From Oscillospiraceae bacterium (lineage in GTDB: Bacteria > Bacillota > Clostridia > Oscillospirales > Acutalibacteraceae), in the NCBI GenBank assembly GCA_015066395.1, contig SVOL01000016.1, positions 1-38,353 of the forward strand: a stretch of DNA of 38,353 nucleotides. Reading direction: 5' to 3'. A model generated the notes under the pieces. It saw only the letters and a list, made by a program, of their open reading frames with translations. It was not told the origin of the DNA and did not search any database. This document shows positions 25,262 to 33,969 of this stretch, piece by piece. Positions within the stretch are counted from its first letter, which is position 1. Every line of letters starts with the position of its first letter. Position numbers and translations under genes: made by a program.

Positions 25262-25835
25262 GTTCATCGTAGCCTCTCACAATAAAAAGAAGTTAGCAGA
25301 GCTAACAAGAATACTAAAACCTATGGGCTTTGATGTTATATGTCCGTCGGATATCGAAGGCGGAATACCCGAGGAAGAAGAAAACGGATCTACTTTCGAG
25401 GAAAACGCGCTTATAAAGGCGAGATCGGCTTGTAAATTCACCGGTCTTCCCGCAGTTGCCGACGATTCAGGTCTTTGTGTTGACGCTCTTAATGGTGCTC
25501 CGGGTATTTATTCGGCTCGCTTTGCAGGCACGGGAAAGGACAGCGACAATAACGCTCTGCTTTTAGCAAAACTGCAGGGGGTAACGAACCGAAGTGCGTC
25601 ATTTGTGTCCTGCATTGCCTGTGTGTTCCCCGACGGAAGAGAATTTACCGTAAAGGGAGAGTGCAAGGGCGAGATCGCAGGGGCTTTAATAGGTGACGGC
25701 GGCTTCGGTTATGATCCACTCTTTTTGACCGAATGGGGTTGCTTCGGTACTATGACTGCTGAACAAAAGGACAAGGTCAGCCACCGCGCAAGAGCGATAG
25801 AAAAGTTTAAAGAAAAATTAGTAGAATTCATTTGA
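25254..25835 (+). CDS. rdgB: XTP/dITP diphosphatase (RdgB/HAM1)
   Basis: This enzyme hydrolyses ITP, dITP and XTP to monophosphates, keeping deaminated purines out of DNA and RNA. Family motifs are ASHNKKKLAEL at the start, FEENALIKARSACKFTGLPA, ADDSGLCVDALNGAPGIYSAR and GDGGFGYDPLF, with SHRARAIEKF near the end. Length 193 is normal. The start is ATG 25254 (MDKFIVASHNKKK), which overlaps the end of ftsY. Confidence 0.94.
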   Translation: MDKFIVASHNKKKLAELTRILKPMGFDVICPSDIEGGIPEEEENGSTFEENALIKARSACKFTGLPAVADDSGLCVDALNGAPGIYSARFAGTGKDSDNNALLLAKLQGVTNRSASFVSCIACVFPDGREFTVKGECKGEIAGALIGDGGFGYDPLFLTEWGCFGTMTAEQKDKVSHRARAIEKFKEKLVEFI

Positions 25836-25850
25836 AAAGAAGGAAAAATA

Positions 25851-26162
25851 ATGCTTAACAGTAAACAGAGAGCGCAGTTAAGAGGCATGGCGAATAGCCT
25901 TGACGCGATATTTCAGGTAGGCAAAGGCGGAATCAACGAGCAGCTTATCAGTTCGGTCATCGATGCTTTGGAGGCAAGAGAACTTATAAAGCTTTCCTGC
26001 CTTGAGACTTCACCCGTAAAATCCCGCGAAGCCGCAGATAAGATCGCCGAAGCCGTCGGTTGTGATGTTGTTCAGGTCATTGGTTCGAAGTTTGTGCTTT
26101 ATAAAGAAAGTAAGGAAAATAAAAAGATAGTTTTGGTGAAAAAGGGTAAGAAAAATGCCTAA
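25851..26162 (+). CDS. yhbY: YhbY/CRS1 family RNA-binding protein
   Basis: This 103-residue single-domain protein is a KH-like CRM fold that binds pre-50S ribosomal RNA. It opens MLNSKQRAQLRGMAN, followed by the conserved FQVGKGGINEQLI and later the Lys-rich C terminus. It lies between rdgB and nadD; the pairing yhbY-nadD-yqeK-rsfS is common in Firmicutes and links ribosome assembly genes. The stop overlaps the nadD start by 8 bases. Confidence 0.9.
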   Translation: MLNSKQRAQLRGMANSLDAIFQVGKGGINEQLISSVIDALEARELIKLSCLETSPVKSREAADKIAEAVGCDVVQVIGSKFVLYKESKENKKIVLVKKGKKNA

Positions 26163-26766
26163 AACTTTGATTTTCGGCGGAACCTTTAATCCGCCGCATA
26201 TAAGCCACCGACTGATGTTGGAGGCTGTGTCAGAACTCGACAATGTCGAAAAAGTGTTGGTCATGCCGACCAACATTCCGCCTCACAAAAGTGTTTCGGA
26301 TCTTACCGCATCGCCCGAGGACAGGCTTTTTATGTGCCGTCTTTTGTCTCGGGGCATCTCTAAAGCCGAGGTCTCGGATGTGGAACTGAAACGCGGCGGA
26401 AAAAGCTACAGCTTCGACACATTGACGGCTTTAAAACCGCAATATGATGAGCTTTATATGCTCATCGGCGGTGATATGATAACCACCTTCACGGGTTGGT
26501 ACAGATACCTCGACATTTTAAAGCTTTGCGGCATTCTGGCTGTCAGACGAAAGGGAATAGATGACCTTGAATTCGATAAGGCTGTAGAGTCTTTAAGGCG
26601 CGACGGCGGTAATATTGAGGTTATCGAGGTCGAGTTGCCCGAGGTTTCATCGACCGAGTTGCGAAACGCTTTGCTAAACGGCGAAAAGATCGAGCTTATC
26701 CCCGGGAACATTTTGGAATTTATAGCGGAAAAAGGCTTATATCGGAGGGATAGGAATGACGATTGA
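26155..26766 (+). CDS. nadD: Nicotinate-nucleotide adenylyltransferase
   Basis: NadD joins nicotinate mononucleotide with ATP to form deamido-NAD. The protein starts KTLIFGGTFNPPHISHRLM, the nucleotide-binding GGTFNPxHxGH-like motif (here HISH), and keeps MLIGGDMITTFTGWYRY and the C-terminal SSTELRN motif. Length 203 is typical. It overlaps yhbY by 8 bases and yqeK by 11. Confidence 0.94.
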   Translation: MPKTLIFGGTFNPPHISHRLMLEAVSELDNVEKVLVMPTNIPPHKSVSDLTASPEDRLFMCRLLSRGISKAEVSDVELKRGGKSYSFDTLTALKPQYDELYMLIGGDMITTFTGWYRYLDILKLCGILAVRRKGIDDLEFDKAVESLRRDGGNIEVIEVELPEVSSTELRNALLNGEKIELIPGNILEFIAEKGLYRRDRNDD

Positions 26767-27331
26767 AGATCATAAGGCATTGTTGCAGTCTAAGTTGGAC
26801 GAAAAGCGTTACTGTCATTCTCTCGCCGTTGCCGATGAGGCCAAACGGTTGGCCGAAAAATACGGTGCCGATGCGGACAAGATGTATTTAGCAGGTCTGC
26901 TTCACGATATAACCAAAAACGAAACTTTTGAAGAACAGTTGCAAATGTTTTCGGAATATGGTATTATCTTGACTGATATTGAAAAAAGGTCGACGGCTAT
27001 TTGGCACGCGTATACCGGTGCTCTTTTTGTTGAAAATAAATTGGGAGTGACCGATGAATGCATCGTGTCGGCCATAAAGTACCACAGTACGGGCAAGGCC
27101 GATATGACCTTAGAACAGAAGATCATCTACATTGCCGATCTTACCTCGAAGGACAGAACATACCCTGATGTTGAGGTCACAAGGCAGTTGGTCGAGGAGA
27201 GTCTTGACAAGGCGATTTTGTATGTTTTAAAATTCACTTTGAAGAATTTAAGTCATAAAAACCTTGTTATTCATCCTGACACATTAGAAGCGTATAATTA
27301 TCTCATCACTGACAGTAAGGAAGTAAATTGA
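26756..27331 (+). CDS. yqeK: YqeK family HD-domain hydrolase (Ap4A hydrolase, symmetrical)
   Basis: This 191-residue HD-domain enzyme matches YqeK, which splits diadenosine tetraphosphate into two ADP. The metal-binding motif is in YLAGLLHDITKN, with an upstream H in KRYCHSLAVADEAKRLA and later AIWHAYTGA and AIKYHSTG, giving the expected His/Asp set. GGAGGG lies 6 bases before ATG 26756. It sits between nadD and rsfS, its usual place, and its stop touches the next start. Confidence 0.9.
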   Translation: MTIEDHKALLQSKLDEKRYCHSLAVADEAKRLAEKYGADADKMYLAGLLHDITKNETFEEQLQMFSEYGIILTDIEKRSTAIWHAYTGALFVENKLGVTDECIVSAIKYHSTGKADMTLEQKIIYIADLTSKDRTYPDVEVTRQLVEESLDKAILYVLKFTLKNLSHKNLVIHPDTLEAYNYLITDSKEVN

Positions 27332-27696
27332 TGGAAGCATTTGAAATTTTGAAAATAGCGGCCAATGCTTTAAATGAGCGTAAGGCTAAGGAATTGACAG
27401 GTATTAAGATTGAGGATATTTCGGATATTGCTGATTATTTCCTTATCTGTACCGCAACCTCGAACACCCATGTAAGGGCTTTGGCTGATGAGGTTGAGGA
27501 AAAGCTGAAGCAGGCAGGAGTTATGCCTGATCATATTGAGGGCAGAGCATCTGATTGGATACTTCTCGATTACGGCACGGTAGTCATTCACGTTTTCGGC
27601 CGCCAGTCGAGAGATTTCTATGCACTCGACCGTATGTGGAGTGACGGTGAATTGGTAGATTTTGCAGAGATACTTGACTCTGCTTTGGAGGAATAG
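27331..27696 (+). CDS. rsfS: Ribosomal silencing factor RsfS
   Basis: RsfS binds uL14 and blocks subunit joining when nutrients are short. The 121-residue protein has KAKELTGIKIEDISDIADYF, then ICTATSNTHVRALADEVEE, and ends DWILLDYGTVVIHVFGRQSRDFYALDRMW with the conserved Trp and Tyr positions. ATG 27331 is 8 bases after AAGGAA and overlaps the yqeK stop; TTG 27328 is possible but less likely. It is followed 2 bases later by leuS. The LytR-CpsA-Psr gene often found between yqeK and rsfS is missing. Confidence 0.92.
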   Translation: MEAFEILKIAANALNERKAKELTGIKIEDISDIADYFLICTATSNTHVRALADEVEEKLKQAGVMPDHIEGRASDWILLDYGTVVIHVFGRQSRDFYALDRMWSDGELVDFAEILDSALEE

Positions 27697-27698
27697 TT

Positions 27699-30101
27699 TT
27701 GAAGTACGATTTTAAACAAATTGAAGAAAAATGGCAGAAAAAATGGGAGGAGACCGGTGCTTTCGTAGCGTCTGAGGACACTTCTAAGCCGAAGTTCTAC
27801 GGTCTTGTCGAGTTCCCGTATCCCAGTGGTTCGGGTATGCACGTCGGTCATATCAAGGCTTATTCGGGTCTTGAGGTCGTATCAAGAAAGAGAAGAATGC
27901 AGGGCTACAACGTCCTTTTCCCCATAGGCTTTGACGCTTACGGTCTGCCGACCGAGAACTCGGCTATCAAGTTCAATACCCATCCGAGAATTCTCACTGA
28001 CCGCAATATTGAAAAATTCAGCTCACAGTTAAAGCGTGTCGGCTTCTCGTTCGACTGGACCAAGACTATTGATACTACTGAGGAAGAGTATTATAAGTGG
28101 ACTCAGTGGATCTTCCTTAAACTGTTTGAGCACGGACTGGTTTTCCGTGACCAGGCTTTGGTAAACTACTGCCCGAGTTGTAAGGTCGTATTGTCAAACG
28201 AGGACTCGCAGGGTGGTAAATGTGATATCTGCCACAGCGATATCGTTCAGAAGTCTAAAGATGTTTGGTACTTGCGTATTACCGAGTATGCCGATAAGCT
28301 TTTGCAGGGACTCGATGACGTTGACTATCCCGAAAACATCAAGCTTCAGCAGAAGAACTGGATAGGTAAGTCCACCGGTGCTTTTGTTGACTTTACCGTC
28401 AAGGGTGCAGATGAGACTCTTCGCGTTTATACTACCCGCTGCGATACATTGTTCGGTGTGACCTTTATGGTTATTGCTCCCGAGCATCCTATGATCGAAA
28501 AGTACCGTGACAGCATTTCTAATATCGCTGAGCTTGACGCTTATAAGGAAGAATGCTCCAAAAAGACCGAATTTGAGCGCACTCAGCTCCAGAAGGATAA
28601 GACCGGTGTTAAAATTGATGGTCTTTCGGCCATCAATCCCGTCAACGGTAAGGAGATTCCTATCTACATATCCGATTATGTAATGATGGGTTACGGTACG
28701 GGTGCCATTATGGCTGTTCCTGCACACGATCAGCGTGACTATGATTTTGCCAAGAAGTTCTCGATTGATATTATTGAGGTCATCAAGGGCGGTGACATTT
28801 CGGTTGAAGCCTACACGGGTGACGGCGAAATGGTAAACTCCGACTTCCTTAACGGCATTGAAAAGAAGAGCCAGGCTATTTCCAAGATGCTAAAATTCTT
28901 GGGTGATAAGGGTATCGGCGAGCGTGGCGTTCAGTATAAGATGAAGGATTGGGCCTTCAACCGTCAGAGATATTGGGGTGAGCCGATTCCGATCGTTCAT
29001 TGTCCCGTGTGCGGCATCGTTCCCGTGCCTTACTCTGAGCTTCCCTTGAAACTGCCTAAGGTCGATAACTTTGAACCCGGTGAGGGCGGTGAGAGTCCGC
29101 TGGCTAAGATCGAGTCGTTTGTTAACTGCAAGTGCCCGAAGTGCGGCGCTGATGCTAAACGTGAGACCGATACTATGCCGCAGTGGGCAGGCTCTTCGTG
29201 GTATTTCCTGAGATATATCGATCCGCACAATAGTGAGGTTTTTGCCGATAAGGATAAGCTTAACTACTGGTTGCCTGTCGACTGGTACAACGGCGGTATG
29301 GAACATGTTACCCGCCACCTTATCTATTCGAGATTTTGGCATAAGTTCCTTTATGATATCGGTGAGGTTCCGACTGCAGAGCCTTATTCCAAGCGTTCTG
29401 CCCAGGGTCTTATCTTAGGCTCTGACGGTGAAAAGATGAGTAAGTCCAAGGGTAATGTCGTTGATCCTAACGATGTTGTTGATACCTTTGGTGCTGATGT
29501 GCTTCGTGTTTACATCCTCTTTATGGGTGATTATGGTATGGCCGCACCCTGGAGCGACAGCAGTATGAAGGGTTGTAAGCGTTTCCTTGACCGTTTTGCC
29601 GATCTTTCCGAAATGGTAAAGGGTGAGGGCGCGACTGCAGCACTTGAAAGTCTTTTCCATAAGACTCTCAAGAAGGTTACTGCCGATATTGAAGAGATGA
29701 AGTTCAACACCGCGATCGCGGCCATGATGTCATTGCTGAATGCCGTTCACGATCACGGAAGTCTTACCGCCGATGAACTCAAGATGTTTATTAAGATGCT
29801 TTGTCCGTTTGCACCGCACCTCTCAGAAGAAATGTGGTCGATGTTGGGCGAGACCGAGCTTTGCTCTTTGAGCGAGTGGCCTCAGTACGACGAGGCTAAG
29901 ACGGTTGATTCGACCGTTGAGATCGTTGTTCAGATCAACGGCAAGGTGAAGCTCAAGGTGAACATCGCCGCCGACATTTCGGCTGAGGATGCCATCGCTT
30001 TGGCTAAGGCACAGGAGAGAATCGTTTCAGAACTCGAAGGTAAACAGATCATAAAGGAATTGTACGTTCCGAAGAAGCTTGTCAACATTGTTGCAAAATA
30101 A
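27699..30101 (+). CDS. leuS: Leucyl-tRNA synthetase
   Basis: LeuS charges tRNA-Leu. The 800-residue class I enzyme has the HIGH motif as HVGH (48-51), a zinc module with CPSC and CDIC (about 155-185), the CP1 editing domain (about 220-400), a second Cys cluster (CPVC…CPKC), and KMSKS (579-583). The C-terminal anticodon domain is intact. TTG 27699 is the start, 6 bases after GGAGGA. It ends the long housekeeping run; about 110 bases and a new promoter follow. Confidence 0.97.
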   Translation: MKYDFKQIEEKWQKKWEETGAFVASEDTSKPKFYGLVEFPYPSGSGMHVGHIKAYSGLEVVSRKRRMQGYNVLFPIGFDAYGLPTENSAIKFNTHPRILTDRNIEKFSSQLKRVGFSFDWTKTIDTTEEEYYKWTQWIFLKLFEHGLVFRDQALVNYCPSCKVVLSNEDSQGGKCDICHSDIVQKSKDVWYLRITEYADKLLQGLDDVDYPENIKLQQKNWIGKSTGAFVDFTVKGADETLRVYTTRCDTLFGVTFMVIAPEHPMIEKYRDSISNIAELDAYKEECSKKTEFERTQLQKDKTGVKIDGLSAINPVNGKEIPIYISDYVMMGYGTGAIMAVPAHDQRDYDFAKKFSIDIIEVIKGGDISVEAYTGDGEMVNSDFLNGIEKKSQAISKMLKFLGDKGIGERGVQYKMKDWAFNRQRYWGEPIPIVHCPVCGIVPVPYSELPLKLPKVDNFEPGEGGESPLAKIESFVNCKCPKCGADAKRETDTMPQWAGSSWYFLRYIDPHNSEVFADKDKLNYWLPVDWYNGGMEHVTRHLIYSRFWHKFLYDIGEVPTAEPYSKRSAQGLILGSDGEKMSKSKGNVVDPNDVVDTFGADVLRVYILFMGDYGMAAPWSDSSMKGCKRFLDRFADLSEMVKGEGATAALESLFHKTLKKVTADIEEMKFNTAIAAMMSLLNAVHDHGSLTADELKMFIKMLCPFAPHLSEEMWSMLGETELCSLSEWPQYDEAKTVDSTVEIVVQINGKVKLKVNIAADISAEDAIALAKAQERIVSELEGKQIIKELYVPKKLVNIVAK

Positions 30102-30134
30102 TTTTAAATCTTTGCACTATTTCCAAAATATCTC

Positions 30135-30164
30135 TTGACAGATGTGATAGAGATAGTGTATAAT
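30135..30164 (+). promoter_or_regulatory. Promoter of rpsU
   Basis: A perfect TTGACA (30135-30140) and TATAAT (30159-30164) with an 18-base spacer, about 50 bases ahead of ATG 30216. Confidence 0.8.
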
Positions 30165-30215
30165 GATGAAAAATGTTTAAATACCCCTGTCATAAGGCGG
30201 AGGGAGGGAATATAA

Positions 30216-30392
30216 ATGAGCCAAGTTCGTGTAAAAGAAAATGAATCGCTTGAAAATGCGCTCAGACGCTTTAAGAGACAGACTCAGAAAGACGGAGTCA
30301 TTCAGGAAGTTCGTAAAAGAGAGCACTATGAAAAGCCTTCTGTAAAGCGTAAGAAGAAGTCGGAAGCAGCCCGTAAGCGCAAGTTCCGATAA
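30216..30392 (+). CDS. rpsU: 30S ribosomal protein bS21
   Basis: This 58-residue, very basic protein opens [20 protein letters not shown] and ends in a Lys/Arg-rich helix ([15 protein letters not shown]), matching bS21, which sits near the 3' end of 16S rRNA at the platform and takes part in initiation. A GGAGGGAGGG ribosome site lies at 30199-30208. It has its own consensus promoter and a strong terminator, so it is transcribed as a short high-level message. Confidence 0.95.
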   Translation: MSQVRVKENESLENALRRFKRQTQKDGVIQEVRKREHYEKPSVKRKKKSEAARKRKFR

Positions 30393-30401
30393 AACAAATT
30401 G

Positions 30402-30440
30402 AAGAGGCGATCGGAAGACTTCCGGTCGCTTCTTTGTTTT
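30402..30440 (+). terminator. Terminator after rpsU
   Basis: AAGAGGCGATCGGAA (30402-30416) pairs over 15 positions (two G-T) with TTCCGGTCGCTTCTT (30420-30434) around a 3-base loop, followed by TGTTTT. Some read-through is likely because yqeG begins only 15 bases after it and no separate promoter is visible. Confidence 0.85.
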
Positions 30441-30454
30441 AAAATGGAGTTTAT

Positions 30455-30940
30455 ATGAAAATTTTTGAAAGCACTGTTTGTCTTCGCCGAATCACGGAGA
30501 TAACATTAGAAGATCTTAAAAATAACGGCATAACCGCATTAATGCTGGACGTTGATAATACGTTGTCGACACATCATGGTACGGTGCTTGTTGACGGACT
30601 TTTGGAATGGCTCCGATCAATGCACGAAAACGGTATAAAGCTTATCGTTGTGTCAAATTCTAAATTTAAACGTATCAAGCCGTTTGCCGAAAAAATAGGT
30701 CTTCCGTTTATAAGCCTTGCCTGCAAGCCGCTGCCGTTTGGATATTTGAAAGCCATCAAGCGGTTGGGAGCCAATAAAAGGGAAGTCGCCATTGTCGGCG
30801 ATCAGCTATTCACCGATATTATAGGTGCTAATATGCTCCGCATTAAGTCGGTTTTGGTAAGACCCGTTAAATTGGAATCGGGTTGGAGCTTTAAGGTCCG
30901 CCGTTGTTTTGAGCGAAAGATATTAAAAGATAAATTTTAA
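30455..30940 (+). CDS. yqeG: YqeG family HAD-IIIA phosphatase
   Basis: This 161-residue HAD-superfamily protein carries LMLDVDNTLS (the DxDxT nucleophile motif), a motif II in LIVVSNSKFKRIKPFAEKIG, and IVGDQLFTDIIGANMLRIKSVLV for motifs III/IV. It matches the YqeG group, whose physiological substrate is not firmly settled (phosphatidylglycerophosphate phosphatase activity is reported for relatives). The ribosome site ATGGAG is 6 bases before ATG 30455. The next gene starts 12 bases after its stop. Confidence 0.85.
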   Translation: MKIFESTVCLRRITEITLEDLKNNGITALMLDVDNTLSTHHGTVLVDGLLEWLRSMHENGIKLIVVSNSKFKRIKPFAEKIGLPFISLACKPLPFGYLKAIKRLGANKREVAIVGDQLFTDIIGANMLRIKSVLVRPVKLESGWSFKVRRCFERKILKDKF

Positions 30941-30952
30941 GAGGTGAGATGA

Positions 30953-31813
30953 ATGGTTTTGTTCGGTCCTGCAGGGTGTGCGGATTCGTTCTATAAGATG
31001 GGCTATAAAGGTAGCCTGCAAGTGCCTGAATATATTGAAAAGATCGGTCTCGATACCTTTGAGTACCAGTGCGGAAGAGGTGTTAATATCGGTGAAGAAA
31101 AGGCAAGGGAATTGGGACGTCTTGCCGCCGAAAAAGGCATCGTTCTCTCACTTCACGCACCGTATTATATCTCAATGTCGGGTGTTGATGAGGAAAAACG
31201 CCTTAATTCTATTAATTATATTATGCAAAGTGCAAAGGCCGTTGATTTTATGGGCGGCAACCGCATTGTCGTGCATACGGGCTCTTGCGGAAAGCTCAGC
31301 CGTGAAGAGGCCCTGGAGCTTGCAAAGGATACAATGGTAAAAGCACTCGAAGCGCTTGATAATGAAGGCTTAGGTCACGTTCATATCTGCCCCGAAACGA
31401 TGGGCAAGATCAATCAGCTCGGTACTTTGGAAGAGGTAATTGCTCTTTGTGAGTTGGACAAAAGACTCATTCCTTGCATCGACTTCGGCCATCTGAATGC
31501 AAGGACGGGTGGAGAGGTCAACTCTAAGGACGCCTTCCGTGAGATCATTGAACTTATCGGCAACCGGCTGGGCGAGGAAAGAATGAAAAACTTTCATTCT
31601 CATTTTTCTAAGATCGAATACACCGTCGGCGGTGAGAAGAAGCATTTGACCTTTGAAGATACCGTTTTCGGTCCCGATTTTGAACCGCTTATGGACTTGG
31701 TCGCCGAATATAAGCTGACCCCGAGATTTATCTGCGAATCCGACGGAACACAGTCGGAAGATGCATTAGCAATGAAACGATATTATTTAAAAAGGAGTAA
31801 TAACAATGGCTGA
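30953..31813 (+). CDS. Deoxyribonuclease IV-like AP endonuclease (TIM-barrel)
   Basis: This 286-residue protein resembles the AP endonuclease 2/Nfo family, which nicks DNA at abasic sites with a three-zinc centre. Likely ligands lie in LSLHAPYY, IVVHTGSC, HICPETMGK, IDFGHLNAR, FHSHFSK and FICESDGTQ; the spacing fits the His/Glu/Asp set of the family. It lacks some classical Nfo wording, so a sugar-isomerase-like TIM-barrel is the alternative. Ribosome site GAGGTGA is close to ATG 30953. It overlaps aroQ by 8 bases. Confidence 0.75.
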   Translation: MVLFGPAGCADSFYKMGYKGSLQVPEYIEKIGLDTFEYQCGRGVNIGEEKARELGRLAAEKGIVLSLHAPYYISMSGVDEEKRLNSINYIMQSAKAVDFMGGNRIVVHTGSCGKLSREEALELAKDTMVKALEALDNEGLGHVHICPETMGKINQLGTLEEVIALCELDKRLIPCIDFGHLNARTGGEVNSKDAFREIIELIGNRLGEERMKNFHSHFSKIEYTVGGEKKHLTFEDTVFGPDFEPLMDLVAEYKLTPRFICESDGTQSEDALAMKRYYLKRSNNNG

Positions 31814-32249
31814 TAAAAAAATTCTTGTTATTAACGGACCTAATCTTAATCTCTTGTCGGTTAGAGAACCTGGAATCTACGGTAATCAGACTCTGGAAAC
31901 CATTAACCAGAACCTCGAAAGCTACGGTAAAGGTTTGGGACTTCGTTGCACCTTCTTCCAGTCCAACTGCGAGGGTGAGATAATCGACGCTATCCACAGT
32001 GTACTTCGCGAGTATGACGGGTGTATTTTGAATGCAGGTGCATATACCCATTACAGCTACGCCATTCTTGACGCCATAAAGGCGATCGGCAAACCGGTCA
32101 TTGAGGTGCATCTTTCCAATATCCATGCCCGTGAAGAGTTCAGACACACTTCGGTCATCGCTCCTGCTTGTGTCGGCAGCATCGCCGGTTTTGGCAAAAA
32201 CAGTTATTTCTTAGCTCTCAGCGCTATGAAGGACGTTCTTAATGGATAA
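31806..32249 (+). CDS. aroQ: Type II 3-dehydroquinate dehydratase
   Basis: AroQ removes water from 3-dehydroquinate in the shikimate pathway. The 147-residue protein has INGPNLNLLSVREPGIYG (with the catalytic Tyr in GIYG), QSNCEGEIIDAIH, LNAGAYTHYSYAI and EVHLSNIHAREEFRHTS with the catalytic His. Length fits the small dodecameric type II enzyme. It overlaps both neighbours by 8 bases; the aroQ-pepP-efp order recurs in Clostridia and Bacilli. Confidence 0.95.
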   Translation: MADKKILVINGPNLNLLSVREPGIYGNQTLETINQNLESYGKGLGLRCTFFQSNCEGEIIDAIHSVLREYDGCILNAGAYTHYSYAILDAIKAIGKPVIEVHLSNIHAREEFRHTSVIAPACVGSIAGFGKNSYFLALSAMKDVLNG

Positions 32250-33294
32250 TTTCAGAAGTATACTGTCCTCCGGCACGGCGGCTCTTATTATAACAGATGT
32301 CAACCGTCGGTATTTAACGGGATTTCGGTCGTCTTTGGGGTATCTTTTTATCACCGAAAGCGGTGCAAAGTTGCTTACGGACGGAAGATATTATCTTGCC
32401 GCTAAGCAGACTGTCAAGAATGCCGATGTTGTGCTGCTTGGCAAACTCTCGGAACAGTTGACCGAATGGGTGAGGGCAAATAACATTAAGACCGTTTTGC
32501 TGGAAAGCGGAATTACGGTCAACACCTACAATCGTATAAAAGAAATTTTGAGCGATGTTGAGGTCATTTCCGACAGCAGGATAGATGAAAAAATGGCGGA
32601 ACTCAGAAGTATTAAAACCGTTGATGAGGTCGGTTCGATCATTGCCGCTCAGCGGATAGCTGAAAGTGCTTTTAATGAGGTTCTCAATTTTATCAAGGTC
32701 GGTGTTACCGAGCACCGTATCGCCACTGAGCTTGAATATAAAATGCGGCTTTTCGGTTCAGAGGATAAATCCTTTGACACAATAGTGGTTTCGGGACAAA
32801 AGAGTGCAATGCCGCACGGTGTTCCCGACGGTAAGTTCATCGAACGCGGTGATTTTATAACAATGGATTTCGGTGCGACTGTTGGCGGATACCATAGTGA
32901 TATGACGAGGACTGTGGCGGTGAGCTGTGTTACCGATGAGATGGCAGAGGTCTACAACACCGTTTTAAGTGCTCAGAATGCGGCTGAAAAAGCGGTCGCA
33001 GCCGGGGCTTTGTGCTCCGATATAGACAAGGCGGCCAGAGATACTATAGCAGCCGCCGGTTACGGTGAGCACTTCACTCACAGCACGGGTCATTCTTTAG
33101 GATTAGAGGTTCACGAAAGCCCCCATCTGTCACAAAAAAGCACGGCGATTCTCAAAAAAGGTCAGGTCGTGACCAATGAACCGGGCATTTATATCGACGG
33201 AAAATTCGGTGTCAGAATAGAGGATATGCTTTTGGTGACCGATAAAGGGTGCGAAAATCTGACAAAATGCGAAAAATCCTTAATAATTCTGTGA
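32242..33294 (+). CDS. Xaa-Pro aminopeptidase-type M24 peptidase
   Basis: This 350-residue M24 metallopeptidase has a creatinase-like N-terminal domain (about 1-120) and a pita-bread catalytic domain. Metal ligands are visible: Asp in ITMDFGATVGGYHSDMTRT (two Asp), His in HSTGHSLGLEVHESP, Glu in VTNEPGIYI and Glu in VRIEDMLLV. It is the PepP/YqhT type, removing N-terminal residues ahead of proline. Position directly upstream of efp, which helps ribosomes through proline runs, is a conserved neighbourhood. It overlaps aroQ by 8 bases. Confidence 0.9.
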   Translation: MDNFRSILSSGTAALIITDVNRRYLTGFRSSLGYLFITESGAKLLTDGRYYLAAKQTVKNADVVLLGKLSEQLTEWVRANNIKTVLLESGITVNTYNRIKEILSDVEVISDSRIDEKMAELRSIKTVDEVGSIIAAQRIAESAFNEVLNFIKVGVTEHRIATELEYKMRLFGSEDKSFDTIVVSGQKSAMPHGVPDGKFIERGDFITMDFGATVGGYHSDMTRTVAVSCVTDEMAEVYNTVLSAQNAAEKAVAAGALCSDIDKAARDTIAAAGYGEHFTHSTGHSLGLEVHESPHLSQKSTAILKKGQVVTNEPGIYIDGKFGVRIEDMLLVTDKGCENLTKCEKSLIIL

Positions 33295-33310
33295 AACTTT
33301 AAAATTTTAC

Positions 33311-33339
33311 TTGCAATAGACGGTGAAATAGGATAAAAT
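33311..33339 (+). promoter_or_regulatory. Predicted promoter of efp
   Basis: TTGCAA (33311-33316), a 17-base spacer and TAAAAT (33334-33339), 43 bases ahead of ATG 33383. It would give efp and the CD1247-like gene independent expression. Confidence 0.55.
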
Positions 33340-33382
33340 ATCCTTAGCATTAACTGCGATAGCAATTTTGGAGGTTTAAAAT

Positions 33383-33940
33383 ATGGTTACAGCTGGCGAT
33401 TTTAGAAATGGTGTTACCTTTGAAATGGATGGAAAGGTATATCAGATCATTGAGTTCCAACACGTAAAGCCCGGTAAAGGTGCCGCTTTCGTTAGAACCA
33501 AGATCAGAAACGTTATCGAAGGTTCTGTTGTTGAAAGAACTTTCAACCCGACCGAAAAGTTCCCCACCGCTTTTGTTGAGCGTAAGGATATGGAGTATTC
33601 TTATGCAGACGGGGATATCTACTACTTTATGGATCAGGAAACTTACGAGCTTGTTCCTGTCGGTGCTACCGAGCTTGGTGACAACTTCAAGTTCGTTAAG
33701 GAAAATATGGTATGCAAGGTTCTCTCATATAAGGGCAAAGTATTTGGTGTTGAGCCTCCTACATTCGTAGAGTTGGCCGTTACCCAGACTGATCCCGGTT
33801 TTGCAGGCAACACTGCTACCAACGCTACCAAGCCCGCTACTTTGGAGACCGGTTGCGAGATCAGAGTTCCTCTCTTTATCAACGAGGGTGATATGATCCG
33901 TATCGACACCAGAACCGGCGAATATATGGAGCGCGCATAA
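33383..33940 (+). CDS. efp: Elongation factor P
   Basis: EF-P enters the ribosomal E site and relieves stalling at polyproline. The 185-residue protein has the three beta-barrel domains. The N-terminal loop reads [14 protein letters not shown], with the Lys that is modified in many bacteria. The C terminus contains [17 protein letters not shown], the conserved ending. TTGGAGG lies before ATG 33383. The modifying enzymes (EpmA, YmfI) are not in the window. Confidence 0.97.
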   Translation: MVTAGDFRNGVTFEMDGKVYQIIEFQHVKPGKGAAFVRTKIRNVIEGSVVERTFNPTEKFPTAFVERKDMEYSYADGDIYYFMDQETYELVPVGATELGDNFKFVKENMVCKVLSYKGKVFGVEPPTFVELAVTQTDPGFAGNTATNATKPATLETGCEIRVPLFINEGDMIRIDTRTGEYMERA

Positions 33941-33969
33941 ATTTTACAGTCACGACAAGGAGTAAAGTT